NCBI GenBank assembly: GCA_027924585.1
Contig: BSBM01000321.1
Coordinates: forward strand, 1,935,001 to 1,999,000
Length of the DNA stretch: 64,000 nt
DNA from: Larix kaempferi
Taxonomy: Eukaryota > Streptophyta > Pinopsida > Pinales > Pinaceae
Reading direction: 5' to 3'
Below, one piece after another: positions 23,039 to 33,677 of the stretch. The position numbers were made by a program, and so were the translations under genes. The number at the start of each line of letters is the position of its first letter. Positions within the stretch are counted from its first letter, which is position 1. Below the pieces are notes generated by a model. The model was not told where the DNA came from. It worked only from the letters and a program-made list of their open reading frames with translations, and did no database searches.

Positions 23039-23400
23039 TTAATGCTCTGATGCCCCCGAGCAACGATGGACGAAGCTATCTATTCTCATAAACATGGCAC
23101 CAAGCTCAGCTAGTTGGTTCTCTTGCTTGAGCAAGCGCTGAATCCAATTGTCACACCATTGATATCCGCCTCTTCCATGACTTTCTCCTGCACCCACAAC
23201 GAACACTTGTTCACCCAATCTCCGCAGCTGTAACATAATGATGGATGGCACACCAACAGATGGAATTGCATGTCTGGAATTGTTTCAAAGTCCTCCACAC
23301 TAACTGCACAACCCAGGATGTTGACTGTACAACCCATGATGCTAGAGCAGTCATAAGTACCTGATAGTGCAAAGAATGACTTCAGCTCGCCGCCGGGTGG
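23039..23400 (-). other. Unrecognised overlapping open stretches
   Basis: Two minus-strand frames are open. One is 23110 to about 23,395 (GGELKSFFALSG, ILGCAVSVEDFETIPDMQFH). The other is 23039-23251 (MLQLRRLGEQVFVVGAGE, WIQRLLKQENQLAELGAMF, stop at 23039). The second has good protein-like composition and could be the 3' end of a gene; it does not match SAC motifs expected upstream of exon a. No splice solution joining the two was found, and the family is unknown. Confidence 0.25.
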
Positions 23401-24220
23401 GCAACAATCACGAGGTTGGCATCATTTTGTTTTTATCAATCTCATACTGAAAGATTAATAAAGTCTCTTGAATGCAATGCTGTGCCTGTGATAAAATAAA
23501 GACTGTTGTGCTTGGAGCATGTTCACTGTGCTTACATCGTCCCACCATTCCCTCTGGAAACCAAAAAAACGAGGACTAGTCACCTTGCTGCACCAATAAG
23601 ATTTGCAAAAAAACATTTTTAATAAATTGATTCAATATAATAAATATTTTAAATTATAACAAATTTATAATCACAACAAAAAATTATAGAATATAGACCC
23701 AAATTAATAAGAACTGACAAATCCATATATTAATCCCTTAAAAAACATAATAAATAAAAAAACAAGTGATAAATATTGAACCCCAAATCTTGATCACCAA
23801 GAATTGATTCCAAATCTCAAAGTCCTATCCCAATAAATACAAATAGAGAGAACAAGAACATAAGTTACAAACTCAAAAAAAAATATCAATATCCAAAAAA
23901 GGTGTAACTCTTTTTTTAAATTTATAATTTTTTTATAAAATTTATATATATTTTTAAAAATTTTTGTGATGGTATCCCAAAATATAAATTATTTTATTAA
24001 ATAATTTTTAATTTCATATAAAACTAATAAAAATTACAGATACACGATTGTCCATTTTATCCATTTTTGTCACTGTTGGATAAATCTAAAAGTAAGATGT
24101 ATTACACTATAGTTGACCAGGGAGGTTCATCACTCGTGAGAAGATTTGTTTCGCCACTAACATAAACCCAATCAGCGCGGCCTTTCCTTTCACCTTCTGT
24201 GTGGATTGTTGGCTTACGCC
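23401..24220. other. Intergenic, AT-rich
   Basis: No gene was seen. 23,600-24,060 is extremely AT-rich with runs of A and T. This is the presumed upstream flank of the PPR gene; no TATA box could be singled out. Confidence 0.5.
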
Positions 24221-24283
24221 ATGAATACGGCCTCTGTATGCCCTGCTGGGTATCTAAAGTTCTGTGAACTTGAAGCATAAAGG
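24221..24283 (+). promoter_or_regulatory. Possible upstream ORF of the PPR gene
   Basis: ATG 24221 opens a 20-codon frame ending TAA at 24281-24283, 22 bp before the PPR start. A second out-of-frame ATG at 24302 (CCATGG context) lies 4 bp before the PPR ATG and opens 77 codons overlapping it. If transcription begins upstream of 24,221, both would lower initiation at 24306. The start site is unknown. Confidence 0.35.
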
Positions 24284-24305
24284 GTGTAACAGAGTGGTTC
24301 CATGG

Positions 24306-26552
24306 ATGAAATTGAAGCCAATGGCAATCAAGAGTCTCAATTCTGTTTTATTGTTTGTGGAACCAATTTCGCAGCTTCGGCGTACAATATCTGCAGCTGC
24401 TTCTTTTCAAATACCAGCCAGTGCCAACACTATCCCTCTCCATCATGTCAAAGCACTGTGTCTACGGGGTCATCTGAAGGAGGCGCTTCACATTCTGCAT
24501 TCTCCATACAGCCATGTCGGTTCGTCTACTTATAGTTCTCTCTTGCAGGGATGCATTAAGAGCAACGCCTTATCAGAGGGAAAACTAGTCCATGCCCACA
24601 TGAAGGGGAGCGGATTCAGGGCAAACACCGTCTCAGATAACAATCTTGTTAATATGTATGTCAAGTGTGGAAGTCTGGCGGACGCTCGCAGAGTTTTCGA
24701 TCAAATGCCTCAACGAGATGTGTGTTCATGGACTGTCATGATTGCAGGTTATGCAAAGCATGGATTCCCTGGGGAGGCATTGGCACTGTTTCACCAAATG
24801 GAAGGAACAGGAATCCAACCCAACCACTTCACTTTTTCCAGTGTCCTTCCAGCATGTGCAAGCTTGGCATCTCTGGAAGAAGGCGTGGAGATTCATAGGC
24901 AAATAACAAACAGCGGATTTGAGTGCGATGCCATCGTGGCCAGTGCCCTGATAGACATGTATGCTAAATGTGGAAATATAAAGAAAGCGCGTGAAGTGTT
25001 TAACGAAATGCATGAACGAGATATTTTCTCCTGGACGGCCATGATTGCAGGGTATGCGCAGAATTTGGAGGGGGGAGAGGCCCTGGGACTTTTTAGGGAA
25101 ATGCGATTGGCCGGGCTAATGCCCGACCTGAAAACCTTGACCAGTGTTCTTCCGGCATGTGCGAATTTGGCAGCTCTGAGACAAGGCATTGAGATACATG
25201 CAGAAATCATCAGAAGAGGATTTGGGTTGTCCCTCTTTGTGGCGAGTGCCCTTGTAGACATGTATGCAAAATGTGGGAGCATAGAGAAGGCACGCAGGTT
25301 GTTTGAAAATTTGCAGGAGCGAGATGTTCTTTCTTGGACAGTGATGATTGCAGGGCATGCCCAGAATGGGCAGGCAGATCAGGCCTTGGAACTTTTCGAA
25401 CAAATGCAAGAGGCGGGCATAAGGCCAGACTCAAAAACCTTCACCAGCGTTCTCCCAGCATGTGCCAACTTGGCAGATCTGGAATGTGGTATGGCGATCC
25501 ATGAGCAAATAATTCAAAGTGGATTGCAATCGGATGTTGTTGTGGTGAATGCCTTGATAGATATGTATGGAAAGTGTGGGAGCTTAAAGAAGGCGCGTCA
25601 ATTGTTCGACGATATGCACAAACGAGATGTTTTGTCGTGGACATCTATGATTTCAGGGTACGCATTGCATGGCTATGGCAACGAGGCTCTTAGACTCTTT
25701 GAACAAATGAAACCCTCTGGTGTGAGCCCGAACCACATCACATTAATTTGCGTTTTGACCGCTTGCTGTCATGCAGGTCTGGTGGAAGAGGGCCAGAGAT
25801 ACTTCAATTCTATGAGTGAACATTATCAAGTAATGCCTACAATGGAGCACTATTGCTGCATGGTTGACCTTTTTGGCCGGGCTGGGCAACTGGATGAAGC
25901 CCACGACTTTATCAACAAAATGCCAATAAAACCTGATGCTAATGTATGGGCATGTCTGCTTGGTGCCTGTGCAAAATATAACCACACAGAGCTAGGGGAG
26001 TGTGTAGCAGAACGCCTTTTTGAGTTGGACCCTAAAAATCCTGCGCCTTATGTGCTTCTCTCAAACATCTATGCGGCAGCTGGTAGGTGGGGTGACACTG
26101 AGAAGATACGGAAAATGATGAAAGACAAAGGGGTGAAGAAAACACCTGGATCCAGTTGGATTGAGGTTGGCAAACAAGTGCATGCTTTCCTTGTAGGAGA
26201 CAAATCACATCCCCAAATGCAAAATATCTACAACGAGTTGGAGAGATTGTCTTCGGAGATGAAAGTAGCAGGGTATGTTCCTGATACAAAATTTGTGCGG
26301 AACGATGTTGAGGAGGAGCAAAAGCAACAACTTATTTGCCACCATAGTGAGAAGCTGGCAATTGCATTTGGGCTATTAAATACAACCCCTGGAACAACTA
26401 TTCGAGTTATCAAGAATCTTAGAGTGTGTGGTGATTGCCACTCCGCAATCAAGTTCATTTCCAAGATTGTTTCACGAGAAATTGTTGTGAGAGATACTAA
26501 TCGTTACCATCATTTCAAGGATGGTCAGTGTTCTTGCAGGGATTATTGGTGA
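24306..26552 (+). CDS. PLS-type pentatricopeptide repeat protein with DYW domain
   Basis: An intact, intronless 748-codon gene. ATG 24306 is the first in-frame Met. Residues 1-45 are Arg/Ser/Leu-rich with few acids, consistent with an organelle transit peptide. Next is an L-type motif (about 74-108), an S motif (108-138), then three 101-residue P-L-S triplets with P motifs at 139, 240 and 341, a fourth P motif at 442, L2 at 477-511, S2 at 512-544, E1 at 545-578, E2 at 579-612, and a full 136-residue DYW domain (613-748). The DYW domain shows PGSSWIEV, the zinc/catalytic H680-S-E682, CGDCH (C708, C711), HHFKDGQCSC and terminal DYW. Family knowledge: such proteins bind organelle RNA one base per motif, and the DYW domain deaminates a target C to U. 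All key residues are present, so it is probably functional in mitochondria or plastids. The specific target is not known. Confidence 0.95.
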   Translation: MKLKPMAIKSLNSVLLFVEPISQLRRTISAAASFQIPASANTIPLHHVKALCLRGHLKEALHILHSPYSHVGSSTYSSLLQGCIKSNALSEGKLVHAHMKGSGFRANTVSDNNLVNMYVKCGSLADARRVFDQMPQRDVCSWTVMIAGYAKHGFPGEALALFHQMEGTGIQPNHFTFSSVLPACASLASLEEGVEIHRQITNSGFECDAIVASALIDMYAKCGNIKKAREVFNEMHERDIFSWTAMIAGYAQNLEGGEALGLFREMRLAGLMPDLKTLTSVLPACANLAALRQGIEIHAEIIRRGFGLSLFVASALVDMYAKCGSIEKARRLFENLQERDVLSWTVMIAGHAQNGQADQALELFEQMQEAGIRPDSKTFTSVLPACANLADLECGMAIHEQIIQSGLQSDVVVVNALIDMYGKCGSLKKARQLFDDMHKRDVLSWTSMISGYALHGYGNEALRLFEQMKPSGVSPNHITLICVLTACCHAGLVEEGQRYFNSMSEHYQVMPTMEHYCCMVDLFGRAGQLDEAHDFINKMPIKPDANVWACLLGACAKYNHTELGECVAERLFELDPKNPAPYVLLSNIYAAAGRWGDTEKIRKMMKDKGVKKTPGSSWIEVGKQVHAFLVGDKSHPQMQNIYNELERLSSEMKVAGYVPDTKFVRNDVEEEQKQQLICHHSEKLAIAFGLLNTTPGTTIRVIKNLRVCGDCHSAIKFISKIVSREIVVRDTNRYHHFKDGQCSCRDYW

Positions 26553-27514
26553 GGCTAAGATAATACAATATCAATCAGTGATTCCAAGGGTAATGACTTG
26601 AATATACAATGTTTGTCTATTTTCATCTTCAAGGAAGAGTTTCTAAAAGAATCTTCCTCTAGCATCATGTTCGGCGTTGTTATCGAAAACTGGGTTGTAC
26701 ATGGCTGCTTGAATGGATTTCCAATCTATCTGGACTACATTGGCTATGGCCCAAATACTTTTGGAGTCTTTCCTCTTCATGACTGATGCTTGTCAATCTC
26801 CAAACGCTCACCCTTTAAATCAAGAGCTATAAATAAGGATCAAAGGGAGCCACCTATAATATATATCCCTCAAGGGATAAAGCATGTGGTTTCAATTTTT
26901 TTTCTATGGATTACTTCCCACGGTGGATCAGTAATACCATTTTTCTATAATTTTTGAGTTGTTCATCAGTGTCCTCTTTTCATTTAAAGAGACATCTCTT
27001 TAAAATCAAACATGAGCTGAATACAGTGTCTTGGCTATACAAGGCAAATGAGCAATCATGATATGAGGTGCTTTAAAAGCATCACGTAAAGATTGTCCCT
27101 CATGGAAATGGCAACCGATAAGCAAATGCTTGAAAATCTCAAGATAAAGCAAGGACAAACCAGGGGGAGGCATAGAGACTAAAAGCAGAAATTTTACACA
27201 TCGAGGGTAAACCAAAGAACCAAACTCAACACAATGCAGAGTTGGGAAGATTTATGAGTTGTGCATCAAGTTCTAAGAACCCACTTAAAATTTGATGCCA
27301 TGTCTTGGAAGGCAAAGGCAAAGAAAATCTATGGTTGATGTATGTTGTCACCTTGTTGAACCCTCAACAACTTTCATGTCAAATTGCATTCGAAATCAAC
27401 CCTTGTCTTCGAAGTTTTTAAATACTCAAGGGTTTTCAAACTTAGTCAAGTTCTTTATCTTTTGAGCCCTTTGTAAATGTCTAAAAGCTTTGCCTTTGTT
27501 GAATTTTTTCACCT
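26553..27514. other. PPR 3' flank, noncoding
   Basis: No clear AATAAA close behind the stop. A minus frame at 27006-27215 (LLYLEIFKHLLIGCHFHEGQ) has protein-like composition but starts without ATG and has no recognised relative. Confidence 0.4.
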
Positions 27515-28030
27515 TACGAAGTTTTTTCCTGATTTCAAAATCGGGCCCTCTTTTCCTTGGCCTTTGAACTCTTCTTCTTGATTTTGAAATCAAGTCTAAT
27601 CTCCTGATCGGGCCTCTTTCTCATTTGCCTTCAAACTCTTCTTCCCGATTTTGGAATTGGGTCCGAACTCCTGATTGGACCTCTTTCCCCCTTTTTCCTT
27701 CAAACTCTTTTTCCTGATTTCAAAATCGGGCCTCTGTCACCTTTGCATTTTGAACCTTTTGTCCCCATTTCGAAATCGTTCTTGAGGCCTTTGTCACCTT
27801 TGCATTTGAACCTTCGTCCCCATTTCGAAATCGTTCTTGATCTCCTGATCAAGCGTCTTTTCCCTTTTCCTTCAAACTCTTCTTCCCTATTTCAAAATTG
27901 GGTATGATCTCCTTATCGGACCTCTTTTTAATGGTACCCTTTTTGCCCATTTCAAAAGTGGTTTTACCCATTCAAATGGCACTCTTTTTTTCTCATTTCA
28001 AACATGTTTTCTTGCTTTTGACTGACCCCC
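27515..28030. repeat. Degenerate pyrimidine-rich tandem repeat
   Basis: About eight imperfect units of roughly 55-75 bp share CTTCAAACTCTTCTTCC, GATTTCAAAATCGGG and GATCTCCTGATCGG. Units start near 27,569, 27,640, 27,702, 27,756, 27,809 and 27,870. Purine/pyrimidine strand asymmetry is strong. Confidence 0.75.
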
Positions 28031-28110
28031 TTTTCCCCATTTCAAATGCATTTTCCCCTTTTCGAACATGCACCCCATATACAAATTGGACTTGATTTTG
28101 CAATCAGGGC

Positions 28111-28320
28111 TCCTTTCAAGCATTCAAAAAGCAAATCCATAGGCAAAGATAAAAGCACCCGATACATAATTCGCAAAATCGAGGATCCTTTCAAGCATTC
28201 AAAAAGCATATCCAAAAGCAGAGATAAAGGCACCCGATACATAAATTGGGCCTTATTTTTCCCTTTCAAGCATTCAAAAAGCATATCCAAAGGTAGAGAT
28301 AAAGGTTTATACTCCAAAGA
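28111..28320 (+). repeat. 75-bp tandem repeat, 3 copies, open in frame
   Basis: CCTTTCAAGCATTCAAAAAGC starts at 28,112, 28,187 and 28,262, an exact 75-bp period. Because 75 is a multiple of three, the plus frame 28046-28381 reads 25-residue basic units (PFKHSKSISKSRDKGTRYI). The frame starts with an ATG at 28046, but nothing else supports expression. Confidence 0.85.
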
Positions 28321-30049
28321 AGCATATGCCCCTGTTCGCCGTAAGAAATGCCTAATGAAAAGAAGACACCTGACAAGCTAATAGACCAGTAATTGAGGAA
28401 TTGCCACCTGGGCAACAAGTAGCAGGTGGTCGGAAAATAGGGGGCCCTCATTGGTTGCCAAAAGATGCCTTTCTAACCTAAATTCAGGCTCATTTTTTAT
28501 AGTCTATAAGAGAGATGCTTTTCTTATTTACATGGGAGATTCATTTCAGTAGCTAAAGAGGGTGAAATAGAGACAAGAAGCCACCAGAAACTAAAGATCT
28601 ACTTGGAGAATCACTATTATGTAGCAGCAAGTAACATTTTTCTTCTTTTACTTCTCTTCTCTCTCATTGTCATTCTCATTGTAAGCATTATTTGAGTGAT
28701 AAACTTTGTAAAGGGAAGCAATGTGGCCCAGATAGTGATTTTATTATCCTCGACCCCTTGTGCATTTATTTTATAAATGAGAGTTATTTTCATATCTGAA
28801 CTGTATAATCCCTAACACTAGTGCTATTATTTTGTAAACGTTTTGTTAAATTTATTGTGAAAGTAGGACTGAGGTTATTGCTATTGGTTAATAATAGATT
28901 CAAGCAAGTTATGTTGGTTTTCCCTTTCATTTTCTATCTCACACGGTATTGAATAAACCAATGGATCTATGCTTGCATTGCCCATTTGGTTTTCTGTCTA
29001 ATAAATGTGTTTGGAAAGTTGTTTTGCCTCCTTGGCTCATATTTGTTGATTTTATCCAAGATATTTGCCAAGCAGAACTAGATTTTGGTGTCCATGGTTC
29101 AGAAAATCATTCCTATGGTTGAAACCTGTTAAATCTCCCTTGTTGGTAAGCTTCTTGATCAATACTAAAATACAACTCAACATCCTTTTTATTTTGTTGT
29201 AAATAAATAACAGAGAGTAACTCCATGTACTCCCTATCTCTGTTATAAATCTAGTCTGAGCTTCATTGATTGAAATAGATTGTTTTTTGGTGACAAACAA
29301 GAACTCTTGCCTTAGGAAACATTGAGGGTACCCCTCTAGCCTGAGAACTGGCTCGAAGGCCTAGAGAGGCACAGGAAGATGCATCCTGCACATGATGCCC
29401 TTGCATTTGGTCCCATCATGAGAGAGGGAACAACAATGTGGAAAGTGCAGAAACTGTTATTATTTCAGATAGAGAAGAGATCGGACAAGGAGTTTGCCAG
29501 TTATGTGAAAGTGTATGGCAAAGAAAAAGATCACAAGTAGTTGTGATGGAGATACAAACTTTTCAGTTATCCTTTACCATATGAACAGAATTTGATTTTA
29601 TCAAGTTGAATATCTCTGTAGCTGGATTGCCATATAAAGAGGGTATGGATTCTGAGACATGAAATTGATAGGATTCCAGTTCCAAATGAATATTATTTTT
29701 GGAGGAAGGTGGAATAATAACCCTACCATTCAAAGTTGCCAACAAATGGAAAAGTCTATATCCATTCATTAGAGTATAAACTCTATTCTGCAATCCCTCA
29801 TGTCAAATCAACAATCTAATAAGGCTAATAAATACTTGCAAAAATTTATATACAGCTAACTAAGGACATAGACAGTTTTGTCGAATAGAGTGAGACTTCA
29901 TCCTAGCTGTAATCTTGGTGAACGGTTGATTGTGCTGACCTGAAATACTTCAAAGCCTGTTTGTACCCAATTAGGCTGTCAGCAATAGTAAATGAAAAAT
30001 GCTCAATGCTCAATTCTGTAAGTAGGGGTGTTCAAGGTTGCTCTCTATT
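28321..30049. other. Noncoding; one short open stretch
   Basis: A plus-strand stretch at 29338-29541 (LERHRKMHPAHDALAFG, LLLFQIEKRSDKEFASYVKV, stop TAG) follows a CCCTCTAG acceptor-like sequence. It is 60-odd codons long and unrecognised. Nothing else was seen. Confidence 0.35.
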
Positions 30050-30814
30050 CATTTGCTTGTATGTTTTTGTGGCTGCTGCTTCATCCAGCCCACTAAATTC
30101 GACATGGAACTGTTCTAAATATGCAGTCTCTTAGTGTATATTTTTGACTGCTCTGTGAATATTCAGTTTGGCATATGTTTGGAAATTTTAATTTTTAATT
30201 AATGCAAAATAAGTCAGTTGCAGGAAATTAATCGTTTCAATTTTCTGGATGTTGGATGTGCCTTTTATTTGTATATATGTGTAACTGTATATTGCAATGA
30301 AAATGCAAAGGAAGGCTGATTTTGGCCCAACCTCCTTGCACTCTCTGTGTAATATTAAAGACAGATTTCTTTTCTGCTGTATTTTGATCATTTTGCATAT
30401 TTCTTCTTGCTGTGAGTGCCTTTTTATTTTTTATTAGATTTATGCATTGCTCACAAATATGTCCATTCTTTGTGCAAGAATCCATGGAACAGGCTCTTAA
30501 GTTTTTTTTAATATGGCATGAGAGCTCATTTTGCAGTGGTGAATACCCATATTTAATTTCCAGTGGAATTCTTGATAGCAGTGAAAATATTCTGAAGTAG
30601 AGGTCATGAAAATGGCTACCAACGTTGTTGTAGACTCTCAAAGCCTGGTACAGCAATTTTACATTATTTGAAAATTAAAATTTCAAAACATATGCCAAAC
30701 TGATATGCATGTAGCAGTCAAAGATGTACATTAATAGACTGCATATTTGCAACAGTTCTATGTCGAATTTAGTGGGCTGTATGAAGCAGCAGCCACAAAA
30801 ACATACAAACAAAT
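30050..30814. repeat. Fold-back inverted repeat, 146-bp arms
   Basis: 30050-30195 and 30668-30814 are inverted copies (about 85-90% identical by eye). They share TTTGTGGCTGCTGCTTCAT, CCCACTAAATTCGACAT and AGTTTGGCATATGTTT on the left and their complements on the right. The 470-bp loop holds a copy of the start of the adjoining copia gag. Confidence 0.8.
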
Positions 30815-30889
30815 CAAAACCTTCAGAAGTAGAAGCCATTAAAATGGCAACCAATGTTTTTGTAAACTCTCAAAGCCTGACACAGCAAT
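30597..30889 (+). repeat. 61-bp direct duplication flanking one fold-back arm
   Basis: 30597-30657 and 30829-30889 match (GTAGARGYCATKAAAATGGC, then TCTCAAAGCCTGRYACAGCA). Both contain the apparent ATG of the copia gag. The right fold-back arm lies between them. Confidence 0.8.
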
Positions 30890-31640
30890 TGATGGCAAGG
30901 AGTTCAATCTCTGGAAACTTTGGATGGAGATATGCTGTTTGTTGAGAGAGATTTGCTCAGATTGGTGTAGGATCTAACACAGAACTGTTACAGGGTCAAT
31001 CAGCGGATGAGGTCAAAAAATGGGAGACAAGGAATGCAAAAGCCCATGCTTGCATAATCACCATCTGACTGATGATATTCTTCCTATAGTCTCAGAGGTG
31101 AAGCCAACAAAGGAGGCATGGGAGAAAACTGAAATTGGCCAAGACACTAAAAATAAAGGACAGTAACAAGATTCATTTGAGAAAAGTTTCTCAGGAACCA
31201 GATGCGGGAACCAAAGACTATGGGAGAATATATTCCAAGATTTAAATCCCTCATGGTTGAGTTGTCAGCTTGTGGTGGCCCAGTTGTGGATGATGATGCT
31301 ATAGTAACTCTTCTTGCAAGTATGCCTGCCTTGTATGAGGGTATAGTGCATATTTTGGGATCAAAGGAAAATTTGTCCTTGAGGAAGCTTATTCTGCTCT
31401 GGTCAAGGAAGAGCACAGAATGGATGCTGGATTGATCCCTGATAGTAGTTCCTCATCGGCACTATTTTTGTAAGTGGGAAGGGCATGGAAAAGAAGAAGA
31501 GCAAAGGGAAGCAAAACTAATGAAAATTAGATTCCCTTAGTGAGAAATCCAAAGGCAAAAAGAAGGTGAAATGCTTCTATTTGCCAAGAAAAGGGACACA
31601 AAAATAGAGTCCAAAATATATTGTTGATAAAAGAGGGAAA
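30829..31640 (+). pseudogene. Ty1/copia gag, decayed
   Basis: Begins near ATG 30844 (MATNVFVNSQSLTQQL). It continues through stops with LWKLWMEIC-like and KKWETRNAKAHACIIT motifs, then an open part at 31202-31435 (GEYIPRFKSLMVELSACGGP, LLASMPALYEGIVHIL) typical of the UBN2/copia gag. Near 31,570 a zinc knuckle CFYCQEKGHKNR is recovered if one inserted T is ignored; its last Cys is missing. Several stops and shifts are present, and no protease, integrase or RT follows. Known role of intact copies: capsid protein of Ty1/copia particles. Confidence 0.75.
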
Positions 31641-32330
31641 AGTGATTTGGCCAATCTCTCTTTTGAAGAATCCTTTATGGCAATGAAGTGTTTATTTTTG
31701 GGTTAGGTTAGGGTTTGAAGCATAAAATTAAAATTTTTATACTTAATGAAAAAAATAAATTTCTAAACTAGTACTGGAAACAAAATAGTACAGCTGTAAC
31801 AAGACAAGATAAATTAAAACATAATTTTAATCTCTTTCAACTTTAACACTCCCAAAGGTCCCTGTGTTAAAGTTGAAGCATACAGTTAGCAATTGCATGT
31901 AAAGAGCAGCAACAGTAATAAAATTATAACAGTAGTAGTAAGATCTAGCTCACAATACAAAAGAGCAAGTCTGAACTTGATTAGTTGAGACCTTCCTTAT
32001 ACTAAAAAATTTAACTTTCAGAATAGACTATGCCTCTCAGAGGCAAGTCAATCAACTGGAACACAACTGACCCTTACCTGAGGGTTAGTACATACCTGAG
32101 AGAGAGAGAGAGAGAAGGCGATGTAGGATAGGTTTCTTCAAGATCAGGCCCAACACAATAACCAAGATAGTCAAGGGGAGAAAGACACAAGGGCAGCTTC
32201 AAAGCACAATCCAAAGTGGCAGACTTAACAAACCTTAAACAAAGCAGAGGTGGTCACCTAGAGGTCATATCAGACCTCAAATCACAGTAGCAGCCAAGGT
32301 AGTCACCCAACAAAATATCAGACGTCAAAT
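31641..32330. other. Noncoding with (GA)n
   Basis: AT-rich sequence. A (GA)9 microsatellite lies at 32098-32115. No gene was seen. Confidence 0.55.
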
Positions 32331-32545
32331 CACAGTAGATCTGACCCAAACAAAGTCTCAACAGGCAGCGACCTTCACAAGTGACCAAAGGAAGGCCTAA
32401 ACACAGTAGATCTGACCCATATAAGGTCTACGCAGGCAGTGACCTCCACAAGTGGACAAAGGCAGCCCTAAACACAGTAGATCTGACCCATACAAGGTCT
32501 AAGCAGGCAATGACCTCCACAAATAGACAACAAGCAGCCCTCAAA
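32331..32545. repeat. 71-bp tandem repeat, 3 copies
   Basis: CACAGTAGATCTGACCC starts at 32,331, 32,402 and 32,473, an exact 71-bp period. Each unit also has AAGGTCTAMGCAGGCARTGA and CTCCACAARTRGACAA. More decayed copies extend on both sides. Confidence 0.85.
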
Positions 32546-33577
32546 CAATCCAAAAGGAGCAGGAGCCTCCTTCAATGGAAATAGGCAGCCTCAAACAAGT
32601 AGCAAACCCTTACTAACAACAGCAACAGCCTATACTAGTGAGACAACAACCCTAACAGGGCTTAAACAAACATTTGCAGCCCTAAACTAAACAACGTTAC
32701 CTTCAGGAGGTCTTCAAACGGGCAGCAGACCCATACTAACAGCAGCGACACCCTTCAAAAGGGTCTTAACAAGTAGCGGTTGCCTCAAGCAGACTTCGAC
32801 CTCCTCTAACAAGCAACAAACCAACAGGAGCAACCTTTTAGTAGGCTGAGGAACTTGTTATCACACAACTTGTAGTTGTCCCTAAAGGTTATCCTATCCA
32901 GGACGTAGAGGTGTTGGACAACTAAAGAGGTGACCCAAGAGATGCCACGGTTCCCAATGCAATTGGGTGTCACGTTAACCGAGGCACTCTTCACTTTAGA
33001 TCAAGCCTAAGCAAGACCAAGGGGGAGACCCTAGCTTAGTCAATGAAGGCTAGCGAACCAAATCAAGACCTCCTAGGGAAATGTGATGATGAAAAGGTAG
33101 AAGATCAAGATGAGATTAGATCTAGATCTAGAATGGATAAGTGGACCCAATGAGTTAGGGATTGGTTGAAGAGGCTTAAGGAAGGACAAATATTCAACCA
33201 ATAAAAGATAAAGGCCACTTATGAAGTTAAAGTGATAGATCTAGTGCCAAAATAATAGATCCAAGTGGGGCCCACCCTTAAAATATGGAAATTGGTCCAA
33301 ATGGGGCCCACAAGGTGAAAATCAATGAAGAAAAGCACTAGGGGTTTGCAAATGAATGGATCTAATGAAACAATGAGGAATTAGCAATACCCAAGTTTGG
33401 ATCTAGCAAAAATGGCCACCTACCCAAAAGTGCGACCTCCCTTGGAGAGCCCCCATGCCTTAGATCGGGGGGTAAATGGAGTCGGATGTCCACCAAACTT
33501 TAGATCGGGAATGTTGTGACTAATGTAGAGGTGGGTTTTAATTATTAAGCCCCAATAATTGCTAGATCTCCATAGAT

Positions 33578-33677
33578 CTGAAAAATAAAAAAAAATGAGG
33601 GTTTTGAAGTTTATGGTTTTGAGATCTAGAAATAATGGATAAGCTAGGGAAGTAAAATGCGTACCTTTCAAGCTTAC
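33578..33677 (-). other. Intron-like segment in host R
   Basis: On the minus strand TCTAG|GTAAGCTTG ... TATTTTTCAG|ATCTATGG bounds 100 nt. The homologous A copy has the same signals around 99 nt (38233-38331). The sequence between is T-rich near the acceptor. Confidence 0.5.

Noticed and set aside
24726-26464. Several minus-strand ORFs opposite the PPR gene
   Set aside because: They are antisense shadows of a repetitive coding sequence; the plus frame has all PPR, E and DYW motifs.
29338-29541. Internal exon of a host gene
   Set aside because: An acceptor-like site and a 60-codon open stretch exist, but there is no donor, no family and no neighbouring exons.
30237-30656. 139-codon minus-strand ORF
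   Set aside because: It overlaps the loop of the fold-back and one copy of the 61-bp duplication; no protein-like motif, and the other strand carries the gag start.
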